This document shows positions 51,873-62,850 of a stretch of DNA of 64,000 nt, piece after piece; the first letter of the stretch is position 1; each line of letters opens with the position of its first letter. Source of the DNA: Mycolicibacterium porcinum. GTDB taxonomy: Bacteria > Actinomycetota > Actinomycetes > Mycobacteriales > Mycobacteriaceae. The position numbers were made by a program, and so were the translations under genes. Under the pieces are notes generated by a model. It saw only the letters and a list, made by a program, of their open reading frames with translations, was not told where the DNA came from and searched no databases. The DNA lies in NCBI GenBank assembly GCA_002086835.1, contig MVIG01000019.1:32177-96176 (forward strand), written 5' to 3'.

Positions 51873-53099
51873 ATGACCACGTCGTCCACATTCGCGATCG
51901 TCGGCGGTGGCCTGGCGGGAGCCAAGGCCGCTGAAGCACTGCGGGACAACGACTTTGACGGTCACGTCGTGCTGTTCGCCGCCGAAGACCAGCTTCCCTA
52001 CGAGCGTCCGCCGCTGTCCAAGGAGTACCTGGCAGGCAAGAAGAAGCTCGACGATTTCACCGTCGATCCGGCGTCCTGGTACCGCGACCACAACGTCGAC
52101 CTGAGGCTGGGCACCGAAGTCGCGGCCGTCGACGCGGCCGAGCACACGCTCGCCCTGCCCGACGGCACCACCGCCGGTTACGACAAGCTGCTGCTGGCCA
52201 CCGGGTCTTCGTCCCGGCGGCCGCCGATCCCCGGATCCGACGCCGCGGGGGTGCACTTTCTGCGCACCATCGACGACGCCGCAGCCCTCAGCGACGCGTT
52301 GACCCCGGGGTCGACGCTGGCCGTCGTGGGCGCCGGCTGGATCGGGCTTGAGGTCGCCGCCGGTGCCCGGGGCCGCGACGTCAACGTCACCGTCGTCGAG
52401 GCCGCCCGCCTGCCCCTGCTGGCCGCCCTCGGCGCCGAGGTGGGCGAGCTGTTCGCGCAACTGCACCGCGAGCACGGCGTCGACCTGCGGCTCGACCAGT
52501 CGGTGCAGGAGATCACCACCGACAACGGCAGCGCCACCGGGCTTCGGCTCGGGGACGGCTCCACCGTCACCGCCGACGCGGTACTGGTCGCCGTGGGCGC
52601 GGCCCCGAACATCGGCCTGGCCGAGCGGGCCGGGCTGGCCATCGGAGACGGCGGCGTGCTCGTCGACGCGTCGCTGCGCAGCAGCGATCCCGACATCTAC
52701 GCCGTCGGCGACATCGCCGCCGCGCAGCATCCGTTCTTCGGAGTGCGCATCCGCACCGAACACTGGGCCAACGCCCTCAAGCAACCCGCGGTCGCGGCCC
52801 TGGGGATGCTGGGCAAAACCGCCGAATACGACGAACTGCCCTATTTCTTCACCGATCAGTACGACCTCGGCATGGAATATGTCGGTCACGCCCCGGAATA
52901 TCAGCGGGTGGTTTTCCGCGGCGACGTTGCTGGACGTGAATTCATCGCGTTCTGGCTCGACGGCGCCAACCGCGTTCTGGCGGGGATGAACGTCAACGTG
53001 TGGGATGTCCTTGACGACGTCAAGGCGCTGATCCGGGCGGCCGCCCCGGTCGATCCCGAACGCATCGCCGACCCGGCGCAGCCGCTGTCGATCGGGTAG
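51873..53099 (+). CDS. FAD-dependent ferredoxin reductase
   Basis: The 408-residue protein has two dinucleotide folds: FAD-binding VGGGLAGAKAAEALR at residue 11 and NAD(P)H-binding VVGAGWIGLEVA near residue 150. The second FAD contact is YAVGDIAA near residue 274. The LPYERPPLSKEYL segment is typical of the ferredoxin/rubredoxin reductase group. It should reduce ferredoxin for P450 or oxygenase partners in the cytosol. It resembles Rv0688. A P450 is encoded elsewhere in the window (CYP124), but pairing is only a guess. The ATG at 51873 follows GAGTAGG. Confidence 0.9.
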   Translation: MTTSSTFAIVGGGLAGAKAAEALRDNDFDGHVVLFAAEDQLPYERPPLSKEYLAGKKKLDDFTVDPASWYRDHNVDLRLGTEVAAVDAAEHTLALPDGTTAGYDKLLLATGSSSRRPPIPGSDAAGVHFLRTIDDAAALSDALTPGSTLAVVGAGWIGLEVAAGARGRDVNVTVVEAARLPLLAALGAEVGELFAQLHREHGVDLRLDQSVQEITTDNGSATGLRLGDGSTVTADAVLVAVGAAPNIGLAERAGLAIGDGGVLVDASLRSSDPDIYAVGDIAAAQHPFFGVRIRTEHWANALKQPAVAALGMLGKTAEYDELPYFFTDQYDLGMEYVGHAPEYQRVVFRGDVAGREFIAFWLDGANRVLAGMNVNVWDVLDDVKALIRAAAPVDPERIADPAQPLSIG

Positions 53100-53251
53100 C
53101 TGCGAACGCCCCACCCACCGCGCGGGCGAAAACCGTGTGGCGCAACAACATTCTCGCGGGGTCACAGGTACGCGCTAACGTGCTTGAGACACGTGCCGGT
53201 ATCGCCCCCGCCCGCGTGCCACAAACATGACGGCAGGAAGGTGAGCATCCG

Positions 53252-53896
53252 GTGAATGTCGCGCTCGATGAGCTGACCGGCACCGAGCAGGCTGTGCTGC
53301 TGGTACTGATGGCCGAGTCCCGTCCGGTGCCCAACGCCGAGCTGGAGCGGCTCGGGCCCAAACTCGACAAGCCGAAGCGCGACCGGCTCAACCGGTTGGG
53401 CCTGATCGAGTCCACCGGCACCCGGCCCCTCGTCCATGAACTGACCGACGCGGGATGGGCACTGTGCCGGTCGCTGTTCGGCGCAAGCGCACCACCGCGG
53501 TCCACCGGGCAGGGCAAGGCCCTGTACACGCTGCTGGGCGCACTGCACCGCTACTTCGAGCACGCCGAACTCGTTCCCGCCGACGTATTCCTGCCTGCCA
53601 CCGAGCCCGCCGAGGTGCCCGCCCAGTCGCCTGGGCCCGCCCCCGAGATCCAGCTGCGTACCGCCTATGCCGGGCTCGCCGCCCGGCCCGGAGGCTGGGT
53701 GAGCCTGCTGCGGCTGCGCCAGGCCGTGCCCGGGCTACCCCGACCCACCGTCGACGCCGCGCTGATCAGCCTCTATCAGCAGCCCGGCGTCAGCCTGATC
53801 CCCGAGGAGAACCAGAAGGTGCTCACCCCCGCCGACCGCGAAGCCGCGGTGGAAATAGGTAACCAGGACAAGCACCTGATCGCGATCGAGTCCTGA
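53252..53896 (+). CDS. Small winged-helix-like partner of the AAA-HerA protein
   Basis: The 214-residue protein starts at GTG 53252 and is soluble. The first 70 residues read as a winged helix: EQAVLLVLMAESRPVPNAELERLGPKLDKPKRDRLNRLGLIESTGTRPLVHELTDAGWALC. A linker follows, and a second helical repeat (IQLRTAYAGLAARPGGWVSLLRLRQAVPGLPRPTVDAALISLYQQPGVSLIPEE) reads like another wHTH. It has no catalytic motif. Its stop overlaps the AAA-HerA start by 1 base (TGATGG), so the products are made together. It may bind DNA or the ATPase. I know no name for the family. Confidence 0.83.
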   Translation: MNVALDELTGTEQAVLLVLMAESRPVPNAELERLGPKLDKPKRDRLNRLGLIESTGTRPLVHELTDAGWALCRSLFGASAPPRSTGQGKALYTLLGALHRYFEHAELVPADVFLPATEPAEVPAQSPGPAPEIQLRTAYAGLAARPGGWVSLLRLRQAVPGLPRPTVDAALISLYQQPGVSLIPEENQKVLTPADREAAVEIGNQDKHLIAIES

Positions 53897-56800
53897 TGGA
53901 GCTCACACACCGCGAAGCGCTCAGCGCGCTCCGCCTGACCTGGGCGCCGACCGCCGACGATCTGTGGCATTCGCAGGGAGCGCTGCACGTGCGCGGCCTG
54001 CACGACCGGCCGATGGCCGACGTGATGGCCGCCTTCGGCGATGCCGAACGGGAAACCGACTCCAGCCCGCTGGGCGTGGTGGTGCGCGGTCCGGCCGGAT
54101 CGGGCAAGACCCACCTGCTCGGTCAGGTGCGTGAGCAGGTGCAGACCGCCGGCGGTTTCTTCTTCCTGGTAGAGCTGCTCGATGCGGCCAGCTTCTGGCA
54201 ATCCGCCCGCGCCGGCATCCTGGAGAGCCTGGGCCGGCCTGGCAGTGAGCGCGAAACCCAGCTCAAAGACCTGCTGTGGGAACTGTCCTCGGTGGCGCAC
54301 ATCTCCCGCGCCAATCGCCGGGCCGTGATCGGCGACGACGACCTGACCCCGGACATCCTGACCGACTTCGTCAACTCGCTGCACAAGGTGCACCGTCACA
54401 CCGTCAAGCGCGCGCACCACACCCTGCGCGCCCTGGTGCTGCTCGGCGCAGGCGACCTCGAGCTGCAGGACATCGGTGAGGCCTTCCTGACCGGCAGCGG
54501 TGAGAAGGAGGCGTGGGGCCTGCCCGCGCCGGTGCTCACCCCGCAGGAATCAGTGCGCGACATCTCCCGGCTGATCGCGCTGGCCGGGCCGTCGGTTCTG
54601 GCCCTCGACCAGATCGACACGCTGCTGGCCCAGTCCGGCGAGCGCACCGACACCGCGGGCGCCGCGCCGGGCCCCGATGGCACCGTTCGCTCCGCGGGCA
54701 ACACCGACCTCGAACACATCGCGCACGGGCTGATGTCGATCCGCCAGACCATGCGCCGCACCGTCGGTGTGGTGGCCTGCCTGCCCGCGGCCTGGGAGGC
54801 GATCCAGGACCGCGCCACCGCGACGGTGCAGGACCGCTTCCGGACCACCGCGCTGCTGCAGGGCCTGCCGACGCCGGAGGTCGGCCGCGCCATCCTGGAA
54901 CGGCGGTTCACCGCCAGCTATTCGGCGATCGGTTTCGCCGCCCCGTACCCGAGCTGGCCGATCCTGCCGTCGGCGTTCGACGAGGCGACCCAGTACACGC
55001 CGCGCCAGCTTCTCAAGCGCGCCGACACCCATGTGCGCCGCTGCCTCGAACACGACACGATCGAGGAACTGACCCAACTCACCGGTGAAGTCTCCGGGCC
55101 CCACGAGCCCACCGGGATCGGCACCGCCCTCGGGGACACCGGCGAACTGGACCGTCGCTTCGCCGAGTACCGGCGCCGCGCGGTGACCGTCGCCGCGCTG
55201 GACCCGGACGGCGAGGACACCACAATGCCCGGCCTGCTGTCGGCCGCGCTGGACGCGTGGATCACCGAGCTCGGCGAGGCCGGGCAGGCGTTCCGGCCCG
55301 ATCCGCTCCCGGGCCAACGGGTGGTGCTGCACGGACGACTGCGCCAGACACTCGATGCCGCCACCGACGACGAGCGGCACTGGGCATTCCGTGCGGTCTC
55401 GTCCGGCAATGCCGTCGCGGTCCAGAACAGAGTCCGGAAGGCCTGGGAAGCAACCGGTTTCAATCCGGACCGGCGCCAGCTGTTCCTGCTGCGCAACACC
55501 GCGTGGCCCAAGGGCGCCAAGACCGCCGTGATGCTCGCGGAGTTCGAGGCGGCCGGCGGCCGGGTGCTGCCGATGAGTGAGGACGACGTGCGCACCATGA
55601 CGGCGCTGCGCGATCTGATCGACGACAACCACCCCGACCTGCCCGAGTGGCTGCGCCGGCGGCGCCCCGCCCACGGGATCGGCTGGCTGCGTGCCGCGCT
55701 CGGGGACATCGCGGGCGATCCCCCGCCGCCGGCCCAGATCGATGTGGACGCCGAACTCGCGACCGGACCGATCGCGGTGCAACCGACCCAACCGGTGATC
55801 GAGCACTCGCCCACCGCGATCACCCTGGGTCTCGACAGCCCCGGCGGACTCCCGGTTTCGGTCGACCTGGCAGCGCTGCGTAAACACACGGCGATCTTCG
55901 CCGGCTCCGGATCGGGTAAGACCGTGCTGATCCGGCGTCTGGTCGAGGAGTGCGCGCTGCGGGGCGTGTCGTCGATCGTGCTGGACCCCAACAACGACCT
56001 GTCCCGGCTCGGCGCCCGGTGGCCCGACAATCCGCCGGGGTGGAACCCGGCCGACGATGAGCGGGCCGACGCGTATTTCGAGGACGCCGAGGTCGTGGTG
56101 TGGACCCCGCGCCGGTCGACCGGTCGCCCGCTGTCCTTCCCGCCGCTGCCCGACTTCGCCAGTGTCGTCGACGACGACGACGAGTTCTCCGACGCCGTCG
56201 AATCCGCCGTCGCCGCACTCGAACCCCGCGCCCTGATCGCCGGCAACACCGCAAAGGCGGAGCGGTCCCGCGCGGTGCTGCGCGAGGCGCTGCGGTTCTA
56301 CGGCGCGAGCCCCTCGCGCGGCCTCGGCGGCTTCATCGACCTGCTGAGCAATCTGCCCGTCGAAGTCAGTGCGCTGGGCGGGGCACAGAAGCTCGCCGCC
56401 GAGCTGGCGCAGAACCTGCGCGCCGCGACGGTCAACGACCCGCTGTTCGGCGGCACCGGAACAGCCGCCGACCCCGGGATGCTGTTGACGCCGTCGCCCG
56501 GTTACCGGGCCAGGGTGTCGGTGATCAACATGGCCGGATTGACCAGCGATCAACAGCGCGAAGGGTTCGTCAACCAGCTGCAGATGGCGCTGTTCGCCTG
56601 GATCAAGCGCAACCCGGCCGGGGACCGGCCGCTGGGCGGCCTGTTGGTGATGGACGAGGCGCAGAACTTCGCCCCGTCGACCCATACGACGGCTGCCACG
56701 CACAGCACCCTGGCGCTGTCCTCGCAGGCCCGGAAGTACGGGCTCGGCCTGGTGTTCGCCACGCAGTCTCCGCGCGGCCTGCACAACCACATCCCGGGCA

Positions 56801-57051
56801 ATGCCACCACGCAGTTCTACGGCCTGCTGAACTCCCCCGCCCAGATCGCGGTGGCCAGGGAGATGGCCCGGGTGAAGGGCGGTCACGTGCCCGACATCAG
56901 CAAGCTGCGGTCAGGGCAGTTCTACGTGGCGTTGGAAGGCAACGCCTTTCACAAGATCCAGACGCCGTGGTGCCTGTCGCATCATCCGCCCAGCCCACCG
57001 ACGACCGACGAGGTCCTCGCCCTGGCACAGCGGGAGCTGGCCGCGCGCTAG
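53896..57051 (+). CDS. Large double-P-loop ATPase: N-terminal AAA fused to HerA-type helicase module
   Basis: The 1051-residue protein has two ATPase modules. The first (about 1-350) has Walker A GPAGSGKT at 65-72 and Walker B VLALDQID at 234-241, resembling STAND/Orc-type AAA proteins. The second (about 640-1040) has Walker A GSGSGKT at 670-676, Walker [11 protein letters not shown] near 920, and a [13 protein letters not shown] sensor near 955. This fits HerA/FtsK-type translocases (DUF87). A helical middle joins them. Such a protein could load and move on DNA, or dismantle nucleoprotein. It is coupled to the small wHTH-like gene. I recognise no described system with this pair. Confidence 0.85.
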   Translation: MELTHREALSALRLTWAPTADDLWHSQGALHVRGLHDRPMADVMAAFGDAERETDSSPLGVVVRGPAGSGKTHLLGQVREQVQTAGGFFFLVELLDAASFWQSARAGILESLGRPGSERETQLKDLLWELSSVAHISRANRRAVIGDDDLTPDILTDFVNSLHKVHRHTVKRAHHTLRALVLLGAGDLELQDIGEAFLTGSGEKEAWGLPAPVLTPQESVRDISRLIALAGPSVLALDQIDTLLAQSGERTDTAGAAPGPDGTVRSAGNTDLEHIAHGLMSIRQTMRRTVGVVACLPAAWEAIQDRATATVQDRFRTTALLQGLPTPEVGRAILERRFTASYSAIGFAAPYPSWPILPSAFDEATQYTPRQLLKRADTHVRRCLEHDTIEELTQLTGEVSGPHEPTGIGTALGDTGELDRRFAEYRRRAVTVAALDPDGEDTTMPGLLSAALDAWITELGEAGQAFRPDPLPGQRVVLHGRLRQTLDAATDDERHWAFRAVSSGNAVAVQNRVRKAWEATGFNPDRRQLFLLRNTAWPKGAKTAVMLAEFEAAGGRVLPMSEDDVRTMTALRDLIDDNHPDLPEWLRRRRPAHGIGWLRAALGDIAGDPPPPAQIDVDAELATGPIAVQPTQPVIEHSPTAITLGLDSPGGLPVSVDLAALRKHTAIFAGSGSGKTVLIRRLVEECALRGVSSIVLDPNNDLSRLGARWPDNPPGWNPADDERADAYFEDAEVVVWTPRRSTGRPLSFPPLPDFASVVDDDDEFSDAVESAVAALEPRALIAGNTAKAERSRAVLREALRFYGASPSRGLGGFIDLLSNLPVEVSALGGAQKLAAELAQNLRAATVNDPLFGGTGTAADPGMLLTPSPGYRARVSVINMAGLTSDQQREGFVNQLQMALFAWIKRNPAGDRPLGGLLVMDEAQNFAPSTHTTAATHSTLALSSQARKYGLGLVFATQSPRGLHNHIPGNATTQFYGLLNSPAQIAVAREMARVKGGHVPDISKLRSGQFYVALEGNAFHKIQTPWCLSHHPPSPPTTDEVLALAQRELAAR

Positions 57052-57176
57052 CCGCCGTCGTTCGGCGGGCACGCGCGCCTCGGCCCCGGCGATGTCCTCG
57101 GAAGTTGGTTGACCGGTCCGAATTGGGGTACCCGCAACCCGGGCGCCATTCACCGACACCGGCCACTATGGAGAAC

Positions 57177-59546
57177 ATGAGCGACGCGACCCTCACCCCG
57201 ACACTCACCGACACGGAACTCGAGCAGCTCAACGCCTACTGGCGCGCGGCCAACTACCTGTCCGTCGGCCAGATCTATCTCCTGGACAACCCGTTGCTCG
57301 CCGAGCCGCTGGCCGCCGAGCACGTCAAACCGCGACTGTTGGGCCACTGGGGTACCACCCCTGGCTTGAACCTGCTGTACGCCCACCTCAACCGGATCAT
57401 CCGGGAACGCGACGCGAACATCATCTACGTCACGGGGCCCGGCCACGGCGGTCCGGGCCTGGTGGCCAACGCGTATCTGGAGGGCACCTACAGCGAGGTC
57501 TACACCGGGATCGGACAGGACACCGACGGCCTCCGGAAACTGTTCCGCCAGTTCTCGTTTCCCGGCGGGATCCCCAGTCACGTGGCCGCCGAGACGCCCG
57601 GATCCATCCATGAGGGCGGCGAACTCGGGTACGCACTCGTGCACGCCTATGGCGCCGCATTCGACAATCCGGACCTCGTGGTGGCCTGCGTGGTGGGTGA
57701 CGGCGAGGCCGAGACCGGGCCGCTGGCCGCCAGCTGGCATTCGAACAAGTTCCTGAACCCCGCCGTCGACGGAGCGGTGCTGCCGATCCTGCACCTCAAC
57801 GGCTACAAGATCGCCAATCCCACGGTGCTGTCCCGCATTCCGCAGGAGGAGCTCGAATCCCTGTTCTACGGCTACGGTTACCGGCCCATCACCGTGGCCG
57901 GCGACGACCCGGACAACGTGCACCAGCAACTGGCCGCGGCCATGGACGAGGCATTCGACCAGATCGCGGCGATCCAGCGCGCCGCCCGCCTCGACGGCGA
58001 ACCGGGCCGCCCACTGTGGCCGATGATCATCCTGCGGACGCCCAAAGGCTGGACCGGGCCGCACGAGGTGGACGGAAAACTGGTCGAGGGCACCTGGCGC
58101 TCCCATCAGGTGCCGCTTTCCGAGACCCGGACCAACCCGTCCCATATGGCGCAGCTCGAAACGTGGCTGCGCAGCTACCGGCCCGAGGAACTGTTCGACG
58201 CCACCGGGGCGCTGCGGCCCGATCTGCGCGCACTGGCACCGTCGGGCACCCGGCGGATGAGCGCCAACCCGCACGCCAACGGCGGATTGCTGCTGCGTGA
58301 CCTCGACCTGCCCGACTTCACCGACTACGCGGTCACCGTGGAAACCCCGGGCACAGGAACCGCCGAGGCCACCCGGGTGCTCGGCACGTTCCTGCGTGAC
58401 GTCATCGCCGGCAACCCCGACCGCTTCCGCTTGATGGGACCGGACGAAACCGCATCGAATCGCCTGGCCGCGGTGTTCGAGAAGACCGACAAGTCCTGGC
58501 AGGCCGAGACGTTGCCCGTCGACGAGAACCTGGCCCCCGACGGCCGGGTGATGGAAGTCCTCTCCGAGCATCTGTGCCAGGGCTGGCTCGAGGGCTACCT
58601 CCTGACCGGACGGCACGGGCTGTTCAACTGCTACGAAGCGTTCGTCCACATCGTCGACTCCATGCTCAACCAGCACGCCAAATGGTTGTTCAGCAGTTCC
58701 CACCTGACCTGGCGCCGGCCGATCGCGTCGCTGAACTATCTGCTGACCTCACACGTGTGGCGCCAGGACCACAACGGCGCATCGCATCAGGATCCTGGCT
58801 TCATCGACCACGTCGCCAACAAGCGACCCGAGGTGGTGCGCGTCTACCTGCCACCGGACGCCAACACCCTGCTGTCGGTCGCGGACCACTGCCTGCGCAG
58901 CCGCCAGTACGTCAATGTCATCGTGGCCGGCAAGCAACCGGCGCTGACGTACCTCACGATGGACGAAGCCATCGCGCACTGCACGCGCGGGCTGGGGATC
59001 TGGGAGTGGGCCAGCACGACCACCGGCGAGCCCGACGTGGTGCTGGCCTGCGCCGGGGACATCCCGACGCTGGAGACCGTGGCGGCCGCCGACATCCTGC
59101 GCCGCCGCCTGCCCGAGCTGAAGGTGCGGGTGGTGAACGTGGTCGACATCATGCGGCTGCAACCCGAGTCCGAACATCCCCATGGGCTGTCCGAGCGCGA
59201 GTTCGATTCGATCTTCACCACGGACAAGCCGATCATCTTCGCCTATCACGGGTACCCGTGGCTCATTCACCGGCTGGCCTACCGGCACACCAACCACGAC
59301 CAACTCCACGTGCGTGGGTTCAAGGAGCGGGGCACCACGACCACGCCGTTCGACATGGTGATGCTCAACGACCTCGACAGGTTCCACTTGGTCATGGATG
59401 TGATCGACCGGGTCGACGGCCTGTCGGCCAGCGCCGCGGGACTGCGCCAGGAGATGGTCGACGCGCGGCTGGCCGCCCGGCGCTACACCCGCGAACACGG
59501 CGAGGACGATCCGGCGATCGCCAACTGGACCTGGACCGCGGTGTGA
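57177..59546 (+). CDS. xfp: Phosphoketolase (xylulose/fructose 6-phosphate)
   Basis: The 789-residue ThDP enzyme splits xylulose 5-phosphate, and often fructose 6-phosphate, with phosphate to acetyl phosphate and a sugar phosphate. Signatures are [26 protein letters not shown] near residue 83, [27 protein letters not shown] near residue 127, [15 protein letters not shown] for cofactor binding, and [17 protein letters not shown] later. The length is usual. The ATG at 57177 is chosen because it fits family starts; ATG at 57168 is possible. It stands alone with unrelated neighbours, and no acetate kinase gene is nearby. Confidence 0.95.
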   Translation: MSDATLTPTLTDTELEQLNAYWRAANYLSVGQIYLLDNPLLAEPLAAEHVKPRLLGHWGTTPGLNLLYAHLNRIIRERDANIIYVTGPGHGGPGLVANAYLEGTYSEVYTGIGQDTDGLRKLFRQFSFPGGIPSHVAAETPGSIHEGGELGYALVHAYGAAFDNPDLVVACVVGDGEAETGPLAASWHSNKFLNPAVDGAVLPILHLNGYKIANPTVLSRIPQEELESLFYGYGYRPITVAGDDPDNVHQQLAAAMDEAFDQIAAIQRAARLDGEPGRPLWPMIILRTPKGWTGPHEVDGKLVEGTWRSHQVPLSETRTNPSHMAQLETWLRSYRPEELFDATGALRPDLRALAPSGTRRMSANPHANGGLLLRDLDLPDFTDYAVTVETPGTGTAEATRVLGTFLRDVIAGNPDRFRLMGPDETASNRLAAVFEKTDKSWQAETLPVDENLAPDGRVMEVLSEHLCQGWLEGYLLTGRHGLFNCYEAFVHIVDSMLNQHAKWLFSSSHLTWRRPIASLNYLLTSHVWRQDHNGASHQDPGFIDHVANKRPEVVRVYLPPDANTLLSVADHCLRSRQYVNVIVAGKQPALTYLTMDEAIAHCTRGLGIWEWASTTTGEPDVVLACAGDIPTLETVAAADILRRRLPELKVRVVNVVDIMRLQPESEHPHGLSEREFDSIFTTDKPIIFAYHGYPWLIHRLAYRHTNHDQLHVRGFKERGTTTTPFDMVMLNDLDRFHLVMDVIDRVDGLSASAAGLRQEMVDARLAARRYTREHGEDDPAIANWTWTAV

Positions 59547-59584
59547 CCTGGGTAATTGCGTCGCGCCGGTACGATTGGCAAGTC

Positions 59585-60349
59585 ATGTCTGACCAGAGCG
59601 CCGTGGCCGCGCATCCCCATCCCCTGGTGGCCCAGCTCTCGGCTTTGCATCATTTCCGGATCTACGCCGACATCGGCATCGTCGTCGTCATCCTCACGCT
59701 GACCAATCTGATCGCGCACTTCACCACCCCGTGGGCCAGTGTCGCCACGGTCCCGGCGGCTGCGGTCGGCCTGCTGGTGCTCGTGCGGGCCCGCGGTCTG
59801 GGCTGGGCCGAGCTGGGGCTGGGCCGCGAACACTGGCGCTCCGGCGTCGGATACGCCCTGGGCGCCGTGGCACTCGTGGTCTCGGTGATCGCGATCGGGC
59901 TGGCCCTGCCGTGGACCCGGCCGATGTTCATGAACGACAACTACGCCACCATCTCGGGTGCGCTGCTGGCGTCGATGGTGATCATCCCGCTGCAGACCGT
60001 CATCCCCGAGGAACTGGCGTTCCGCGGTGTGCTGCACGGAGCGCTCAACCGGGCCTGGGGTTTTCGCGGCGTCGCCGCGGGCGGTTCGCTGTTGTTCGGG
60101 CTGTGGCACATCGCCAGCTCGCTCGGTCTGACGAGTGAGAACGTCGGCTTCACCCGGCTGTTCGGCGGTGGCGTGTTCGGCATGATCGCCGGTGTGGTCC
60201 TGGCCGTGATCGCCACCGGCATCGCGGGCTTCGTGTTCACCTGGTTGCGGCGGCGCAGCGGCAGCCTGATCGCCCCGATCGCCCTGCACTGGTCGCTCAA
60301 CGGGGTCGGCGCCCTGGCCGCCGCCCTGGTGTGGCACCTGTCGACCTAA
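59585..60349 (+). CDS. CPBP-family intramembrane glutamic protease
   Basis: The 254-residue protein has about eight hydrophobic helices and the CPBP (Abi/CAAX protease) motifs: EELAFRG near residue 142, the His in LFGLWHIASS near residue 176, and the H-W-x-x-N in IALHWSLNGVGA near residue 240. Such enzymes cleave peptides or modify proteins inside the membrane. In other bacteria they act in bacteriocin immunity or signalling. A TACGAT element at 59570-59575 may give a near-leaderless transcript starting at 59582. The substrate is unknown. The 3' end overlaps the convergent CGNR gene by 4 bases. Confidence 0.88.
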   Translation: MSDQSAVAAHPHPLVAQLSALHHFRIYADIGIVVVILTLTNLIAHFTTPWASVATVPAAAVGLLVLVRARGLGWAELGLGREHWRSGVGYALGAVALVVSVIAIGLALPWTRPMFMNDNYATISGALLASMVIIPLQTVIPEELAFRGVLHGALNRAWGFRGVAAGGSLLFGLWHIASSLGLTSENVGFTRLFGGGVFGMIAGVVLAVIATGIAGFVFTWLRRRSGSLIAPIALHWSLNGVGALAAALVWHLST

Positions 60350-60924
60350 CCTCCGGCGCGTCTCCGCGCCCGGAACTGCCGGTTCTTCAGCATGTTCCCG
60401 CAGCTGGCCATGTCACACCAGGTACCGCCGTGATTGCGGGACCGGTCGTAGAACGCCCACATGCATTCGTCGTTCCCGCACGCCTTGAGCCGCGGCCACG
60501 TGCCGTCGCGCTGCGCGTCACGCATCACCAGCAGCAGCTCCAGCAGACGCTCGCCCACACCGTCTCCGGCGGCCGCCAGTCGCACCTGCCCGTCGGGGGC
60601 CAGATCGACCCTCGCGGTGGACGCATCGGCGAGCCCGCGCAGTACGGCGAGGTGTTCGGCGGCCGGCGGCGGGCCACCCGTGTTGTGGACGAGCAGCGCT
60701 CGCAACGCTTCGCGCACCCGGCGCACCAGGTCCAGTTCGGCTGCCGTGGGACTGGCCCCTGAAGCGATCAACCCGTTGGCGGACAGCCACGGTGCCGCGT
60801 CGCCGGGTTCCGCCAGCCGGTCGGGTCCGGTAGGCAACTCGACGGTGTTGACCAGCGCCTGAATCCGGGCCAGCGGACCGGGCGCGGGTTTGGTCTCGGA
60901 GTCACCGGCCCACGTCGTCGTCAT
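60346..60924 (-). CDS. CGNR zinc-finger (ABATE-domain) regulator-like protein
   Basis: The 192-residue protein has an N-terminal ABATE-type helical domain (LVNTVELPTGPDRLAEPGDAAPWL ... LVRRVREALRALLVHNTGG) and a C-terminal CGNR zinc finger. The finger reads LKACGNDECMWAFYDRSRNHGGTWCDMASCGNMLKNRQFRARR, with four Cys for zinc and the namesake CGN-x-x-K-N-R. These proteins are thought to be stress-linked transcription factors of actinobacteria. The ATG at 60924 is used; GTG at 60927 is equally close. It is divergent from the small gene at 61044. Confidence 0.87.
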   Translation of the reverse strand: MTTTWAGDSETKPAPGPLARIQALVNTVELPTGPDRLAEPGDAAPWLSANGLIASGASPTAAELDLVRRVREALRALLVHNTGGPPPAAEHLAVLRGLADASTARVDLAPDGQVRLAAAGDGVGERLLELLLVMRDAQRDGTWPRLKACGNDECMWAFYDRSRNHGGTWCDMASCGNMLKNRQFRARRRAGG

Positions 60925-61043
60925 CACTTCAGCGTACCGCCGTGACCACTAAATTGGCTTGACTAGTCATTGATGACCAGCGTACGTTCTTAGATAGTCA
61001 CGACCTTCCGGGCTGGGCATACGAAAAATTACGAGGTATCGCC

Positions 61044-61517
61044 ATGAACGACAACCGAATTTCCGCGACACCAGCGACCACAGCCCACCGTGCCCCCGCC
61101 CCCTGCCGACACTCGATCCGGGCCCGCCTGACCGCACGTATCCGGTCGGGCCGCCTCGACGCCATGCTGGCCGTCGGCGCGCCGACTCCCCCGGGCAGTG
61201 CCATCGCCGCGCGTGCGGCGAGGCTGACGTCGACCGCCGAGCGGGAGGCCGTCGCCCGTGCGCTGCGCCGTTGCCTGCGCGAGGCCGCCAGCGACTCCAT
61301 GCTGTGGTCATCACGAATCCCATTGCACCGGAAGAACATTGCCGCAGCGCAAGACACGATCGACGCCATCGCCCTGCGGCTGCACTCATCGCTTCCGGTC
61401 GAAGCGCGCGGCATGGCCCGGCTGACTCGGGTGCTCAATGACGGACTCGGGCCGCTGTACGCGTTCGGCCACGGTGACCTCGACGGCAGACTGGGCGCCG
61501 CCCTCGCCGCTCTGTGA
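61044..61517 (+). CDS. Conserved hypothetical Arg/Ala-rich protein
   Basis: The 157-residue protein is basic and helical, rich in Arg and Ala, with the stretch RHSIRARLTARIRSGRLDAMLAVGAPTPPGSAIAARAARLTS and later EAVARALRRCLREAASDSM. No signal, membrane helix or catalytic motif is seen. Similar proteins occur in mycobacteria. GAGG at 61033-61036 supports the ATG at 61044. The upstream 90 bases are AT-rich for this genome and contain TTGACT and TAGATA elements, but their spacing is poor for a sigma-A promoter. It is convergent with adhA. Confidence 0.72.
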   Translation: MNDNRISATPATTAHRAPAPCRHSIRARLTARIRSGRLDAMLAVGAPTPPGSAIAARAARLTSTAEREAVARALRRCLREAASDSMLWSSRIPLHRKNIAAAQDTIDAIALRLHSSLPVEARGMARLTRVLNDGLGPLYAFGHGDLDGRLGAALAAL

Positions 61518-61518
61518 G

Positions 61519-62535
61519 CTACAACCGCAGCACCGCGGCGCCCGCGATGCGGCCGGCACTCAGATCGGCCAGCGCCTCGTCCGCACGGTCCAAGCCGTAC
61601 ACCGGAGTGCTGACCGCCATCCGGTGCTCACCGGCGAACGCCAGGAAATCCCGGGCGTCGGCACGGTTGTTGGCAGTGACCGACCGGATCTCCCGTTCCT
61701 GGAACAGGTGACGCTGATAGTTCAACGGGGGGATGTCGCTGAGGTGGATGCCCGCGATCGCCAGCACGCCGCCGCGATCGAGCGCCGCCATCGCGGGCAA
61801 CACCAGATCCCCGACCGGGGCGAACAGGATCGCCGCATCCAGCGGCTCAGGCGGCATGTCGGCGCTGCCCTGCACCGACGACGCACCCAGCGCCAGCGCC
61901 AGTTCGCGGGCGCGCTCGCCACGGGTCATCACATGCACGCGCGCGCCCTGCGCCAGCGCCACCTGCGCCGTCAGGTGTGCACTGCCGCCGAAACCATAGA
62001 TTCCGAGCCGCCCGCCGGGCGGTAGGTCAGTGCGCAGCAGAGACCGGTAGCCGATGATCCCCGCACACAACAGCGGCGCGAGCTCGACGTCGGAGTAACC
62101 GGCAGGCAGCCGGAGTGCGAATGCCGCGGGGACGGTGGTGAATTCGGCATAACCGCCGTCGGCATCCCAGCCCGTGTACCTTGACGCGGGGCAGAGATTC
62201 TCCCGACCGCGCAGACAGTAGACACACTGCCCGCACGTGTGTCGCAGCCAGGCCACCCCGACGCGGTCACCAGGAGCGAACCCGCCGCCAGTCTCGGCAC
62301 CGACGGCAATCACCTCGCCGACGACCTCGTGCCCGGGTACCACCCGTGGCCGGTGTACCGCCAGATCCCCTTCCGCCACATGCAGATCGGTGCGGCACAC
62401 CCCACAGGCCAGGACCTTGACCAGCAGCTCGTCGGGACCGGGCCGCGGGACGGGCACGCTGACCCGCTGCAGCGGATGCGAACTCACCGGCCCCGGGGTG
62501 ACGACCTGCCAGGCCGTCATGGTCCCGGTGGCCAT
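61519..62535 (-). CDS. adhA: Zinc-dependent alcohol dehydrogenase AdhA
   Basis: The 338-residue MDR enzyme oxidises alcohols with NAD(P) in the cytosol. Catalytic zinc residues are Cys in [10 protein letters not shown] near residue 46 and His in GHEVVGEV near residue 68. The structural zinc is held by Cys residues in [15 protein letters not shown] around 100-114. The cofactor loop is GFGGSAH near residue 180. The order of adhA, GlsB-like gene and apa is the same as Rv1862-Rv1861-Rv1860 in M. tuberculosis. The ATG at 62535 is used; GTG at 62538 is 3 bases earlier. Confidence 0.92.
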   Translation of the reverse strand: MATGTMTAWQVVTPGPVSSHPLQRVSVPVPRPGPDELLVKVLACGVCRTDLHVAEGDLAVHRPRVVPGHEVVGEVIAVGAETGGGFAPGDRVGVAWLRHTCGQCVYCLRGRENLCPASRYTGWDADGGYAEFTTVPAAFALRLPAGYSDVELAPLLCAGIIGYRSLLRTDLPPGGRLGIYGFGGSAHLTAQVALAQGARVHVMTRGERARELALALGASSVQGSADMPPEPLDAAILFAPVGDLVLPAMAALDRGGVLAIAGIHLSDIPPLNYQRHLFQEREIRSVTANNRADARDFLAFAGEHRMAVSTPVYGLDRADEALADLSAGRIAGAAVLRL

Positions 62536-62547
62536 CACTGTCTCCGG

Positions 62548-62850
62548 TCAGCCGCGCTTACGCACCAGTCCGACGAGCCACAGCAGGATCACCGATCCGA
62601 GGATCGCGGTGAACAGGGTGAACCACCACCCGCCGGACGCGGTGTCGAGGAAGAAGCTGAGCAGGAATCCACCGACGAGCGCGCCGATCACACCGATGAC
62701 GATGTTCATCAGAATGCCCTGGCCACCGCCGTCGACGATCTTGCCTGCGATCCAGCCGGCGATCGCGCCGATGATGATGTAGCCGATCCAGCCGACGCTG
62801 GTCAGCGTGGAGGAACGAGCCAGGATTTCGGTAGCCGCCATTACGTCCAT
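62548..62850 (-). CDS. GlsB/YeaQ/YmgE-type small membrane stress protein (Rv1861-like)
   Basis: The 100-residue protein has the family pattern of Gly-rich helices: IGYIIIGAIAGWIAGKIV, GGGQGILMNIVIGVIGALVGGFLLSFF and WFTLFTAILGSVILLWLVGLV. YeaQ/GlsB-type proteins rise under stress and in stationary phase in other bacteria; their role in the membrane is unclear. AGGAG lies 7 bases before the ATG at 62850. It lies between adhA (12 bases) and apa in the same direction, and may share a transcript. Confidence 0.87.
   Translation of the reverse strand: MDVMAATEILARSSTLTSVGWIGYIIIGAIAGWIAGKIVDGGGQGILMNIVIGVIGALVGGFLLSFFLDTASGGWWFTLFTAILGSVILLWLVGLVRKRG

Noticed and set aside
54550-56886. A 778-residue open frame antisense to the AAA-HerA gene
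   Set aside because: It mirrors the third-position GC of the real gene, has no start signal and no domain pattern.
60959-60996. TTGACT and TAGATA as a promoter of the small gene at 61044
   Set aside because: The spacing is 26 bases, too long for a normal sigma-A promoter; no better pair was found.
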